Translations under genes and position numbers: made by a program | In this document: piece after piece, positions 34,591 to 42,931 of the stretch | Layout: every line of letters begins with the position of its first letter | Position numbering within the stretch: position 1 is the stretch's first letter | The notes under the pieces: model-generated | Told to the model about the DNA's origin: nothing | Database searches by the model: none | What the model saw: the letters and a program-made list of their open reading frames with translations, nothing else | Assembly (NCBI GenBank): GCA_964466195.1 | Contig: CAYXMQ010000001.1 | Location: 248,001 to 312,000 of the forward strand | DNA length: 64,000 nt | Direction: 5' to 3' | Source of the DNA: PFJX01 sp964466195 | GTDB lineage: Bacteria > Pseudomonadota > Gammaproteobacteria > Burkholderiales > Thiobacillaceae

Positions 34591-35502
34591 CTACGGCTGC
34601 GCTTCGGCGGCAAAGCCGTCGTGCCAGATGCAGACCCGGTTGCCGCCTTCGGATTTGGCGATGAGCTGCGCGCGTTCGACGCGTTCCAGCGTTTCGTCGA
34701 CGAAGAAAATGGGTTCCAGATTGACCAGGCCGAACGAGGCCGTGAGCTGGACCGGGCCGGAGTCGACGGCGAAAGTATGGGCGGCGAGTTTTTCGCGCAG
34801 ACGGTTGATCAGCGTGCCGGCCTGGTCGAGATCGATATTCGGCAAGCAGAGCAGGAATTCCTCGCCGCCGAGGCGAAACAGGGTGTCGTAGCCGCGCAGA
34901 TGGCTGGCGAAGAAGCTGGCCACCGCCTTCAATACTGAATCGCCGATGCGTTGGCCGTGGTCGGCGTTGATACGGGCGAAATCGTCGATGTCGACGAAAC
35001 AGATGGCGCAAGGTTGGCGCGTGCGCTGGACGCGTTCGACCTCTTCCGCCAGGCGCAGATGCACGGCCTGGCGGTTCCATAGGCCGGTGAGCTTGTCCAC
35101 CGCGCCCAGGCGTTCGGTGAGCTCCTGCTCCTTGCGCCGCAGCAGTTGCCGAATTTGATTCGCGACGGCGACCATGGCGTCATAGTCGGCGGAGGGGATG
35201 GGCTGGTTGGCGGCCTGCATCTGCAGCAAATGGCGGGCGATTTCGTGCATCGATTGATGCGCGACTTCGAGCGCGGCCTGACCCGGGTCTTGTTCGGCGC
35301 GGGCATGCTCGGCGCCATGCAGCCATTGTCCGAGTTGGCAGCGCATGTGGGCGTCGTCGGCCAGATCGTCCGGGCTGCCGCCGTAACTGCAGATCAGTTG
35401 CCGGTTCAGACGTGACAGCCATTGCGCGTGCTGCGCAATGGCGCGGTCAAGTTCGTGCAGGCGCGACAGGATGTCGGCATGGGCTTGTTCTGCAGGCGTC
35501 AT
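34591..35502 (-). CDS. DgcZ-like diguanylate cyclase with zinc-sensing CZB domain
   Basis: The 303-residue cytosolic enzyme makes c-di-GMP from two GTP. The N-terminal CZB domain has His25, Cys55, His82 and His86 with exactly the spacing of the Zn ligands of E. coli DgcZ (H22, C52, H79, H83), where zinc inhibits the cyclase. The GGDEF domain has an active-site GGEEF at 212-216 and an inhibitory I-site RGYD at 203-206. Its start overlaps the upstream GGDEF-EAL gene by 4 bases. Confidence 0.93.
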   Translation of the reverse strand: MTPAEQAHADILSRLHELDRAIAQHAQWLSRLNRQLICSYGGSPDDLADDAHMRCQLGQWLHGAEHARAEQDPGQAALEVAHQSMHEIARHLLQMQAANQPIPSADYDAMVAVANQIRQLLRRKEQELTERLGAVDKLTGLWNRQAVHLRLAEEVERVQRTRQPCAICFVDIDDFARINADHGQRIGDSVLKAVASFFASHLRGYDTLFRLGGEEFLLCLPNIDLDQAGTLINRLREKLAAHTFAVDSGPVQLTASFGLVNLEPIFFVDETLERVERAQLIAKSEGGNRVCIWHDGFAAEAQP

Positions 35503-38285
35503 GGCAAGGTGGCCTCATAAGCGGGGTTGAGTGCAGGGTGATGGGCTTGCGGTCGATCCAGGTGGTAACCCTGGGCGAGATCGATGCCCAGTTCGGCGAG
35601 CAGGTTCAGCGTCGCTTCGTCCTCCACGAATTCGGCTACCGTGCGCTTGCCGAGGCCGCGCGCGACTTCCACCATGCCGCGCACGAAGACCTGATTGTCG
35701 TGGTCGTGCGGCAGGTTGCGGATGAACATGCCGTCGAGTTTGATGGTGTCGACGCGGATGTGCTTGAGATAGGCGAAGGAGGCGAAGCCGGCGCCGAAGT
35801 CGTCCAGACAGACGCCGCAACCGGTCTGTTTCAGCGCTTCGATGAAGCGTTCGGCGTCGGTGAGGTCGGATACCGCGGCGGTTTCGGTGATTTCGATCAG
35901 CAGGCGCGCCGGTTCGACGCGGAATTCGCGCAACAGGTCGGCGATCGTGCCAGGCAGCGCCGGGTCGTCGAACGAGCGCCCGGAAATATTGACCGCGATG
36001 GGAGGGATATACGGACGTTCGCTCAACAGCTGGATGGCCTGGCGCAACACCCAGCGGTCGATTTCGAGAATCTTGTGGCTCTTTTCCGCGATCGGAACGA
36101 ACAGGCCGGGCGCCACCAGTTCGCCGCTGTCTTCGTCACGCAGGCGTATCAGGGCTTCCAGGTGGGTGAGTTGGCGGCTGCGCACGTCGAACACGCCCTG
36201 GAAGTGAAGTTCGAACAGGTCTTTCGACAAGGCTCGCGTGAGCCGCTCGTTCCAGGACAGGCGATTGAGCATTTCCGGCGTCGTGTCGAGATCGGCGCGG
36301 TAGGCGCGCCAGGCATTCTTGCCGGCCTGCTTGGCCTGGTACATGGCGGTATCGGCGCAGGCGACCAGCTGATCCAGATCGGTCGCGTGCGCCGGGTACA
36401 GGGCGATTCCCAAGCTGGTTGAAATGTGCAGTGCTTGGCCCTCGAAATGGAAGGGTATCTGCGCGATGGCATATACCACCCGCTCGGCCAGGATTTCCGC
36501 CTGCACCAGGTCGGCGCTGGGCAGCAGCAGGGCGAATTCATCACCGCCCAGCCGGAACAGCATTTCGTTGCGTCGGGTCAGGCCGGAAACTTCGCCTGCG
36601 ACGCGCACCAGCAAAGTGTCGCCGGCGGTATGGCCGAAGTGGTCGTTGATGGTTTTGAACTCGTCGAGATCGAAGTAGAGCAGCGCCGACGGCGCGCCAT
36701 GGCGGCCTGACTCGGCCAGTATCCGTTCCAGTTCAGACTGGAAGCGGTGCCGGTTGTAGAGGCCGGTCAGCGAATCGCGCTCGGCCAGAAATAGCAGCTT
36801 TTCGGCGGTCTGGCGTTCGCTGGTGACATCTTCGAAGATCCACAGGTAGCCGATGAAACGGGCGTCGTAATCGCGCACCGCGTAGCTCAGCTGGGTCACG
36901 ACGCGGCCGTCGCGCATTGCAATTTCATGCGTGTCGGCGTCGGTCTGGTGGCTGAGAACCTGTTCAATATGGTTGAGATAGTCCTCCGGTTTCGCCAGTT
37001 CACAGGCGCTGCGCGTGAAGATTGCGTCGGTGTTGAGGCCGATCAGGTCGGTATGTTCGGGCAACCGCCAAATATGGTTGAAAACAGGATTGTGGTAGAT
37101 CACGCGGCGGTTGGTGCCGATGAACAGAATGCCCAGGTTCATCGCCGAGAGCAGCGCTTTCAAACGGGCGCGCTCGGACTCGGCGCCGGCCAGATATTCC
37201 AGCGCTTTCGCTTCGGAAGCCTTCAATTCCGAAATGTCGCGAATGCTGGCGCGTATGCCGAGAAACTGGTTTTCGCGGCTGTAAATGGCGTGCCAGTTCA
37301 CCGCCGCCCAGAAGCGCGAGCCGTCCTTGCGCGCCATGCGAAACTGATAGCCCTCGCCGGTGGCGCCGCTCAGCGCACGCCGGAAGTGCTGTTCCGCTTC
37401 GTTGCGATCATGTTCGTAGATCAGGCAGAGCGGGAACTCGGGCAGGGTCAGGCATTCGTCAGGGCTATAGCCGGTCATCCGCGTCACCGAGGGGTTGACC
37501 CAGATGGTGCGTCCGCCCGGATCGATCCAGAGTTCCAGATCGTAGGTGTAGTTGGCTATGGCGAAGAAACGCTGTTCGCTGTCGCGCAGTTCGGACAGTT
37601 GCGTATTTAGTTGCCGCGACATGGCGCGGAACGCGCTAGCCAGCTGGCCGACTTCATCTCGGCCTGCGCTGGGCATCGGGGTGTCGAAATCGCCGTCGGC
37701 GAGCGCATGGCTCGCGTCGGTGAGTCGCTTTAGCCGGCGGGTGAGCAGGTAGCCGATCAATGACAGTGTCATGAATGTCAGCAGCGTGGCGGCCAGGCCG
37801 ACCAGGATGCCTTGGCGTACGGCGCGTTGGCGGGCCTGGGCGAGGAATGCAGTACTGATGCCGAAGCGCAGACGGCCATATTCGGCGCCGGCCAGACGGA
37901 TCGTGGCCTCGGTGTCGAACACCTGATCGTTTTCTCCGCCAATGTCGCGGTCCAATGCCGGCAAGGCCTGCGTAGCGGAAATACCGGCTGCCGCCAAGCG
38001 GCGTCCCGTTTTGTCGAGCAGCGCCAGGTAGACAAAAGCATCGTGGCCGCGCGCTTCATCAAGAATCTCGTGCAGGGCGCCGTAGTCGCGGTACATCAGC
38101 GGCGAAGCGAGGGCGGCATTGAGCAACGGTATGGCGCTATCGACGCGCAAGCGGGCTTTGTCGATCAACACGTCTTCGGTCAAGTGCAGGTTGCTGAACA
38201 CCAGCAAGCCGAGCATCAAAGCCTCGACCAGCAGGCCGGCCAGCGAGAGCTTCAACCAAAGCGGGGCGTGCAGGTTCGCTGTCAC
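35499..38285 (-). CDS. Membrane GGDEF-EAL protein with HAMP and two PAS domains
   Basis: This 928-residue protein has TM1 at about 10-32, a periplasmic region to about 155, TM2 at about 158-180, HAMP, PAS (about 235-355), PAS (about 375-490), GGDEF (motif at 580-584) and EAL (EAL at 710-712). The EAL domain keeps the catalytic pattern (EALIRL, ITETA, LDDFGAGFASF, IKLDG, QGYHL), so both synthesis and hydrolysis of c-di-GMP are possible. The I-site is RRNE rather than RxxD. It is coupled by 4-base overlaps to the PhnD-like gene before it and the DgcZ-like gene after it. Confidence 0.94.
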   Translation of the reverse strand: MTANLHAPLWLKLSLAGLLVEALMLGLLVFSNLHLTEDVLIDKARLRVDSAIPLLNAALASPLMYRDYGALHEILDEARGHDAFVYLALLDKTGRRLAAAGISATQALPALDRDIGGENDQVFDTEATIRLAGAEYGRLRFGISTAFLAQARQRAVRQGILVGLAATLLTFMTLSLIGYLLTRRLKRLTDASHALADGDFDTPMPSAGRDEVGQLASAFRAMSRQLNTQLSELRDSEQRFFAIANYTYDLELWIDPGGRTIWVNPSVTRMTGYSPDECLTLPEFPLCLIYEHDRNEAEQHFRRALSGATGEGYQFRMARKDGSRFWAAVNWHAIYSRENQFLGIRASIRDISELKASEAKALEYLAGAESERARLKALLSAMNLGILFIGTNRRVIYHNPVFNHIWRLPEHTDLIGLNTDAIFTRSACELAKPEDYLNHIEQVLSHQTDADTHEIAMRDGRVVTQLSYAVRDYDARFIGYLWIFEDVTSERQTAEKLLFLAERDSLTGLYNRHRFQSELERILAESGRHGAPSALLYFDLDEFKTINDHFGHTAGDTLLVRVAGEVSGLTRRNEMLFRLGGDEFALLLPSADLVQAEILAERVVYAIAQIPFHFEGQALHISTSLGIALYPAHATDLDQLVACADTAMYQAKQAGKNAWRAYRADLDTTPEMLNRLSWNERLTRALSKDLFELHFQGVFDVRSRQLTHLEALIRLRDEDSGELVAPGLFVPIAEKSHKILEIDRWVLRQAIQLLSERPYIPPIAVNISGRSFDDPALPGTIADLLREFRVEPARLLIEITETAAVSDLTDAERFIEALKQTGCGVCLDDFGAGFASFAYLKHIRVDTIKLDGMFIRNLPHDHDNQVFVRGMVEVARGLGKRTVAEFVEDEATLNLLAELGIDLAQGYHLDRPQAHHPALNPAYEATLP

Positions 38286-39103
38286 TTCAGCGCCTTGCGC
38301 GTTTCCTTGACATAGACGTCGGCGCGCTTCATGGCCGCTTCGCTAACCGGAATCAAGCCGGTGTAGCCGATTTTGCCGATGAAATCGAGGCCTTCCGCTT
38401 CGTTCGTGAAGGCCAGTACGGTCTTCTTCAATTGCTCGGCCTGCGTCTTGTCCATGCCGGCCTTGGCGAGCAGCACGAAGGAGGGGATGTTGGCGATATG
38501 CTTCTGCACCAGCAGTTGGCGGCGCAGCTCGTCAGGCATCTGCATCATGCCCTGGCTGGTGGATACCGCCGCGGCGGAGAGGCCGGATACGAGCGAGTAG
38601 GCGGCGCTGGCATGCGTGCGGTGTTCAGAGACCTGGAAATCCTGGTCGGCTTCGAGTCCTTGCGATGCCAGATAGTGCAGCGTTGCGGTGACGGTGATCG
38701 CGAGCCGGTCGATGACCGCGAGTTGCTTGCCTTTCAAGTCTTTCGGGCTGGCCAGGGGGTGCGCGGCGGCATAGATCAGCAACGCGTCATGGTCGGGAAT
38801 GAACTGGGCCAGCGGCAGGAAGCCGGCGTCTTTTTGCGCCAGGCGGGCGAAATGCGCCGGCGTGATGGTCAAGTCGAAATCGCCCTGCAGCGTGCGTTCC
38901 TGGAAGCGGCGGAAATCCGGCGCGCTTTCGACGCGGACCGGCTGTTTCAGCGTCTTCTCCAGATAGCCGCGCAGCGGTTCGTAGCGTTCCGCCAGCACGC
39001 GCGCGCTGTGCACCGGGATGACGCCGAGGACGAAGCCGGATGCAGCCTGAGCAGCGCTGGCGAACAGCAGACAACAGGCAAAGAGCAGGCGCTGCGGCTT
39101 CAT
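38282..39103 (-). CDS. PhnD-like periplasmic substrate-binding protein
   Basis: This 273-residue exported protein of the phosphate/phosphonate-binding (PhnD/SBP) family has a signal peptide LLFACCLLFASAAQA and GVIPVHSARVLAERYEPLRGYLE, typical of the fold. No ABC permease or ATPase is nearby. Its stop overlaps the start of the HAMP-PAS-GGDEF-EAL gene by 4 bases, so it more likely acts as the ligand-sensing partner of that receptor than in transport. The ligand is unknown. Confidence 0.88.
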   Translation of the reverse strand: MKPQRLLFACCLLFASAAQAASGFVLGVIPVHSARVLAERYEPLRGYLEKTLKQPVRVESAPDFRRFQERTLQGDFDLTITPAHFARLAQKDAGFLPLAQFIPDHDALLIYAAAHPLASPKDLKGKQLAVIDRLAITVTATLHYLASQGLEADQDFQVSEHRTHASAAYSLVSGLSAAAVSTSQGMMQMPDELRRQLLVQKHIANIPSFVLLAKAGMDKTQAEQLKKTVLAFTNEAEGLDFIGKIGYTGLIPVSEAAMKRADVYVKETRKALK

Positions 39104-39104
39104 G

Positions 39105-40424
39105 TCAGTTGCCGAGGCGTTTGACCAGCACCTTGGAACGCCGCTGCCAGTTGTATAGCGCTTTGCGCGGCGCCGGCAGGTCTTCCGGCGCGCCCAGCGT
39201 GAAGCCGCGCTCGATGAACCAGTGCGTGGTGCGCGTGGTGAGCACGAAGAGCTGGTTCAGGCCGAGTTCCAGCGCGGCTTCTTCCACCGCCGCCAGCAGC
39301 GCGTCGCCGCGGCCGCCGCGTTGAAACTCCCGCGCCACCGCCAGGCAAGCCATCTCGGCGGCGCCGGCCTCGGGAAACGGATAGAGCGCGACACAGCCGA
39401 CAATGCGTCCATCGAGCTCGTCGACGAAGAATTGCTCGACTTCCTGTTCCAGCCGCTCACGCGAACGCCGCACCAGAATGCCGTCGGCCTCCAGCGGTTC
39501 GATCACCGACAGGATGCCGCCGACATCGTCTATCGTGGCCGGGCGCAGGTTCTCCACCGATTGCCGGGTGACCATGGTGCCGACGCCGGCATGGGTGAAC
39601 AGCTCCATCAACAGCGCGCCATCGACATCCGCACTGACTAGATGCACTTTGCCGACGCCTTTCTTGCAGGCGTGGACGGCATGCGGCAGATACAGCTTCA
39701 TGTCGCCTTCCGGCAGTTCGCGCAACAGTTTGGGCACTTGTGCGGCCGTGACCCGGTTGATGCGCTGTCCCTTGGCGTCGAGGCTGTTGCCGTGGTCGAG
39801 AATGAAGACCAGCTTGTCGGCGCCCAGCGCGATGGCGGCCTGGGTCGCAACTTCTTCCAGGGTCAGGTTGAACACCTCGCCGGTCGGCGAGTAGCCGAGC
39901 GGCGACAGCAAGACGATTTCGCCGGCATTGAGACGCTCGCGGATCGGCGCGCAGGCGATCTTGCGCACCTCGCCGGTGAATTGCAGGTCGACGCCGTCGA
40001 CGATGCCGGCCGGTTGCGCGGTGACGTAATTGCCGGAAGCGACGCGGATCTCGGCGCCTGCCATTGGTGTGTTGGGCAGGCCGATGGAAAGCATGCTTTC
40101 AATATCCACGCGCACCGAGCCGACCGCATCCTTGACGTGCTCCAGCGCATCGGCATTGGTGACGCGACGGCCTTGCACATACTGCGCCTCGGCAACCAGA
40201 CGTTCCTCTACTTGCGGACGCACGCCATGCACCAGCACCAGGCGCACGCCCAGCGCGTTGAGCAGGTTGATGTCGTGGACCAGATCGACGAAGTCATCGC
40301 GCAACATCGCCTCGCCGCCGAATGCGAGCACGAAGGTCTTGCCGCGAAAGGCGTGAATATAGGGCGCTGCGGCGCGAAACCATTGCACGAACGAGACGGC
40401 ATCCGTTTCCGCAAGCTTGGCCAT
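39105..40424 (-). CDS. argA: ArgA, amino-acid N-acetyltransferase (N-acetylglutamate synthase)
   Basis: This is the first step of arginine synthesis: acetyl-CoA plus glutamate to N-acetylglutamate. The 439-residue protein has the classical ArgA layout: an amino-acid-kinase-like domain (about 20-285, e.g. LVLVHGVRPQVEERL) and a C-terminal GNAT domain (about 295-439, with CLAVAREFQRGGRGDALL). It is normally feedback-inhibited by arginine. I chose ATG 40424 because AGGAG lies 6 bases upstream; an upstream in-frame start at 40448 has none. Confidence 0.95.
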   Translation of the reverse strand: MAKLAETDAVSFVQWFRAAAPYIHAFRGKTFVLAFGGEAMLRDDFVDLVHDINLLNALGVRLVLVHGVRPQVEERLVAEAQYVQGRRVTNADALEHVKDAVGSVRVDIESMLSIGLPNTPMAGAEIRVASGNYVTAQPAGIVDGVDLQFTGEVRKIACAPIRERLNAGEIVLLSPLGYSPTGEVFNLTLEEVATQAAIALGADKLVFILDHGNSLDAKGQRINRVTAAQVPKLLRELPEGDMKLYLPHAVHACKKGVGKVHLVSADVDGALLMELFTHAGVGTMVTRQSVENLRPATIDDVGGILSVIEPLEADGILVRRSRERLEQEVEQFFVDELDGRIVGCVALYPFPEAGAAEMACLAVAREFQRGGRGDALLAAVEEAALELGLNQLFVLTTRTTHWFIERGFTLGAPEDLPAPRKALYNWQRRSKVLVKRLGN

Positions 40425-40502
40425 GGTTGACTCCTGGATTCCCGGCAACGGGGTGAAGAATTATGCTGTTACGGTCGTATCGGAAAAAACTTGAGCGCGC
40501 AG

Positions 40503-41231
40503 TTAGCGGAAGTCGCCCCAGATCGCCTGCATGGCGGCCAGCGCGGCCAAGGCGGCGGTTTCGGTGCGCAGAATGCGCGGCCCCAGCCGGATGCGCTGAC
40601 AACCGGCCGCGAGGGCGGCCTGGCGTTCGACCGGGTCGAACCCTCCTTCCGGGCCGGCCAGCAGCAGGATCGGGCCGCTTGGCGCAGGCAGGTCGCGCAG
40701 GCTGGTTTCGGCTTCCGGGTCGAGCAGGTAACGGTGTGCTGCTTGGTCTTCCGTCTGGCGCAGCCAGGGTAGGAATTCCTGAATCTCGGCGACTGCCGGA
40801 ATTCGGTTGCGGCCGCATTGTTCACAGGCGGCGATGACGACGCCCCGCCAGTGGCGCAGGCGCTTTTCGGTTTTTTCGCCGGTGAGCTTCACGATCGTGC
40901 GGCGCATCAGCAACGGCTGGATCGCGGCGACCCCCAGTTCCACCGATTTCTGCAAGGTCAGGTCCATGCGTTCGCCGCTGGAAATGCCCTGCGCCAGTGT
41001 GATCTGCAAGTTCGATTCGCGCCGGGGTTCGCTGCGTTCGCTCAGCCGCACTGCGGCCCCCTTGCCTTGCTGTTCGAGCCGGCCGGCGTATTCGCTGTCA
41101 TTGCCGTTGAACAGCGTTACCGCATCGCCTACCCGCAGGCGCAGCGCGCCGATGGCGTGGCGCGCGGTCTCGCTCGGCAGTTCGATCAGGCGGCCGACGG
41201 CCAGCGGCAGGTCACAGTAAAAGCGGGGCAT
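40503..41231 (-). CDS. rsmE: RsmE, 16S rRNA (uracil1498-N3)-methyltransferase
   Basis: This 242-residue SPOUT enzyme methylates U1498 of 16S rRNA. An N-terminal PUA-like part (PRFYCDLPLAVGRLIELPSE) is followed by the knotted domain with ERMDLTLQKSVELGV, AACEQCGRN and LLAGPEGGFDPVER, plus the C-terminal RLGPRILRTETAALAALA. ATG 41231 gives the normal length; the 72-codon upstream extension lies over the divergent promoter region and the start of the next gene. Confidence 0.95.
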   Translation of the reverse strand: MPRFYCDLPLAVGRLIELPSETARHAIGALRLRVGDAVTLFNGNDSEYAGRLEQQGKGAAVRLSERSEPRRESNLQITLAQGISSGERMDLTLQKSVELGVAAIQPLLMRRTIVKLTGEKTEKRLRHWRGVVIAACEQCGRNRIPAVAEIQEFLPWLRQTEDQAAHRYLLDPEAETSLRDLPAPSGPILLLAGPEGGFDPVERQAALAAGCQRIRLGPRILRTETAALAALAAMQAIWGDFR

Positions 41232-41310
41232 GGGCGGCAGGCTGAGGAGGGGCAGGGATGTCAGGCGAGATGATATTATCGCCAGTCTCGGAATGACTGG
41301 AGTTGGCAGC

Positions 41311-41865
41311 ATGGTGCGCATGGAAACCCCGATCTGCGATTTCGGCTGGAAAGCGGTGGATTTCGCTTTGCCCGGCGTCGATGGCAAAACGTATACGCTC
41401 AAGGACGTGGCCGGCCCGAACGGCTTGCTGGTCATGTTCATCTGCAATCATTGCCCCTATGTGAAGGCGGTCATCGACCGCATCGTGCGCGATGTCGCGG
41501 AACTGAAGGGGTTGGGCATCGGTACGGTGGCGATCATGTCAAACGACCCGAGCGAGTATCCCGAGGACAGCTTCGAGAACATGCGTGCACTGGCCGAGCA
41601 GCTCGCCTTTCCGATGCCCTATGTGTTGGACGCCTCGCAAGACATCGCTAAAGCCTATGGCGCGGTCTGCACACCGGATTTCTTCGGCTTCAACCGCAAC
41701 CTGGAACTGCAATATCGCGGCCGCCTGGACGCGTCGCGCAAGGAGGCTGCGCCAGCCGACGTCCGCCGCGACTTGTTCGAGGCGATGAAGCTGGTTGCAA
41801 CCACACAGCGCGGTCCGGCTGATCAGATACCCAGCATGGGCTGTTCGATCAAGTGGTTGAGCTGA
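41311..41865 (+). CDS. Thioredoxin-like / AhpC-TSA-type peroxiredoxin-like protein
   Basis: The 184-residue cytosolic protein has a thioredoxin fold beginning FGWKAVDFALPGVDG and the motif MFICNHCPYVKAVIDRI, where the first Cys-X-X-Cys-Pro is in the peroxidatic position. It belongs to a common thioredoxin-like family of unknown substrate that is often annotated as peroxiredoxin. ATG 41311 has GGAG 8 bases upstream; a shorter spacing start at 41293 does not. Its last 13 bases overlap the following gene. Confidence 0.86.
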   Translation: MVRMETPICDFGWKAVDFALPGVDGKTYTLKDVAGPNGLLVMFICNHCPYVKAVIDRIVRDVAELKGLGIGTVAIMSNDPSEYPEDSFENMRALAEQLAFPMPYVLDASQDIAKAYGAVCTPDFFGFNRNLELQYRGRLDASRKEAAPADVRRDLFEAMKLVATTQRGPADQIPSMGCSIKWLS

Positions 41866-42647
41866 GCCGTCTGGTTGAGCAGGTGGTCGCTGCCTGCCGC
41901 GTGATCGGGCGTGAAGAGGTCATGCCGCGCTACCTGCGGGTCGCGCATCAACGCAAAGTCGATGGCAGTTTGCTGACCGAGGCGGACGTGGCCGCGCAGG
42001 GTGCGCTGTTCAAGCTGTTGCAGGCGATCGCGCCCTACCCCGTGCTCGGCGAGGAAATGACCGAAGACGAGCAAAAGGCGGTCTGGGATGCGGGAGACGC
42101 GGGCTTCTGGTGCGTCGACCCGATCGACGGCACCAGTAATTTCGTCAATGGTTTGCCGTTCTTTGCCATCTCGGTGGCGCTGGTGCGCCACGGCAAAAGC
42201 GTGCTGGGCGTGGTGTACGACCCCGGTGCGGACGAGGCGTTTTACGCCGTCGAAGGGCAGGGGGCGTTCATGAACGGTGAACGCTTGCCGCTGAAAGCGC
42301 CGCCGACTGAATTGAAGCGTTGCATGGCCGGCATCGAACTGAAACGCATCGACCGCACGTTGGCCGGCCGCCTGGCGTTCGAACATCCCTTCAGTTCGCA
42401 ACGCAATCTGGGCGCCAGCACGCTGGATTGGTGCTATATCGCGGCCGGCCGCTTGCATATCTACCTGCATGGCGGTCAGAAGCTGTGGGATTACGCAGCA
42501 GGCTGCCTGATCCTGAAGGAGGCGGGCGGCGCCGCCTGCGCACTGGATGGTTCCGATTTTCGCGGCGAGAATCCGTGGAATCGTTCCGTGCTGGCCGCAC
42601 TGACGCCGGATCTGTTGCAGCAATGGAAAGCCTGGGTGGGCGTCTGA
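41853..42647 (+). CDS. Inositol-monophosphatase-family phosphatase (possible histidinol-phosphatase)
   Basis: This 264-residue Mg2+-dependent phosphatase has all the metal and substrate motifs: GEEMTEDEQ, the core DPIDGTSNFVNGLPFFAIS, and the C-terminal KLWDYAAGCLILKEAGG. Members act on inositol phosphate, histidinol phosphate (HisN) or related sugar phosphates, and the substrate cannot be read here. The start is GTG 41853, inside the thioredoxin-like gene, with a weak ribosome-binding site that suggests coupling. Confidence 0.88.
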   Translation: MVELSRLVEQVVAACRVIGREEVMPRYLRVAHQRKVDGSLLTEADVAAQGALFKLLQAIAPYPVLGEEMTEDEQKAVWDAGDAGFWCVDPIDGTSNFVNGLPFFAISVALVRHGKSVLGVVYDPGADEAFYAVEGQGAFMNGERLPLKAPPTELKRCMAGIELKRIDRTLAGRLAFEHPFSSQRNLGASTLDWCYIAAGRLHIYLHGGQKLWDYAAGCLILKEAGGAACALDGSDFRGENPWNRSVLAALTPDLLQQWKAWVGV

Positions 42648-42931
42648 AGTCGGGCCGGTTTTCTTAAAAAGCGCGATTGCGCGCTGCACCATGGCCAACT
42701 TCTATAAGTACGCCGTAAGAGAATATAAAAATATTTTAATTTTGCCCGTTGACCGCTTCGAAACCCGCAAAAAACAAGGCGACAAGCCCGTTTTGGCGCG
42801 CTCGAACCGCATTCCGCATGACACTAGCCGGCCTGGGGTCAGCTTGCTCAGGGCCGATTGCCTGCGGGATAATCGAAGCTTTCTGCCCGACTGGGCCTAG
42901 ATTTCGGTTTTTTCTTTGAGGAAACAAAGAC
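42648..42931 (+). promoter_or_regulatory. Transketolase upstream region with sigma70-type promoter
   Basis: This 284-base gap contains an A/T-rich block (about 42719-42741, like an UP element) and a promoter-like pair TTGCTC (42844-42849), 18 bases, GATAAT (42868-42873), giving transcription start near 42880 and a leader of about 50 bases. GAGGAAAC stands before ATG 42932. A 69-codon frame at 42691-42900 has no family resemblance and I do not accept it as a gene. Confidence 0.6.

Noticed and set aside
41232..41447. N-terminal extension of RsmE
   Set aside because: 72 residues without similarity, overlapping the start of a divergent gene; ATG 41231 gives the family's normal start.
42691..42900. 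69-codon plus-strand frame before tkt
   Set aside because: No ribosome-binding site, no family resemblance, and it overlaps the likely tkt promoter.
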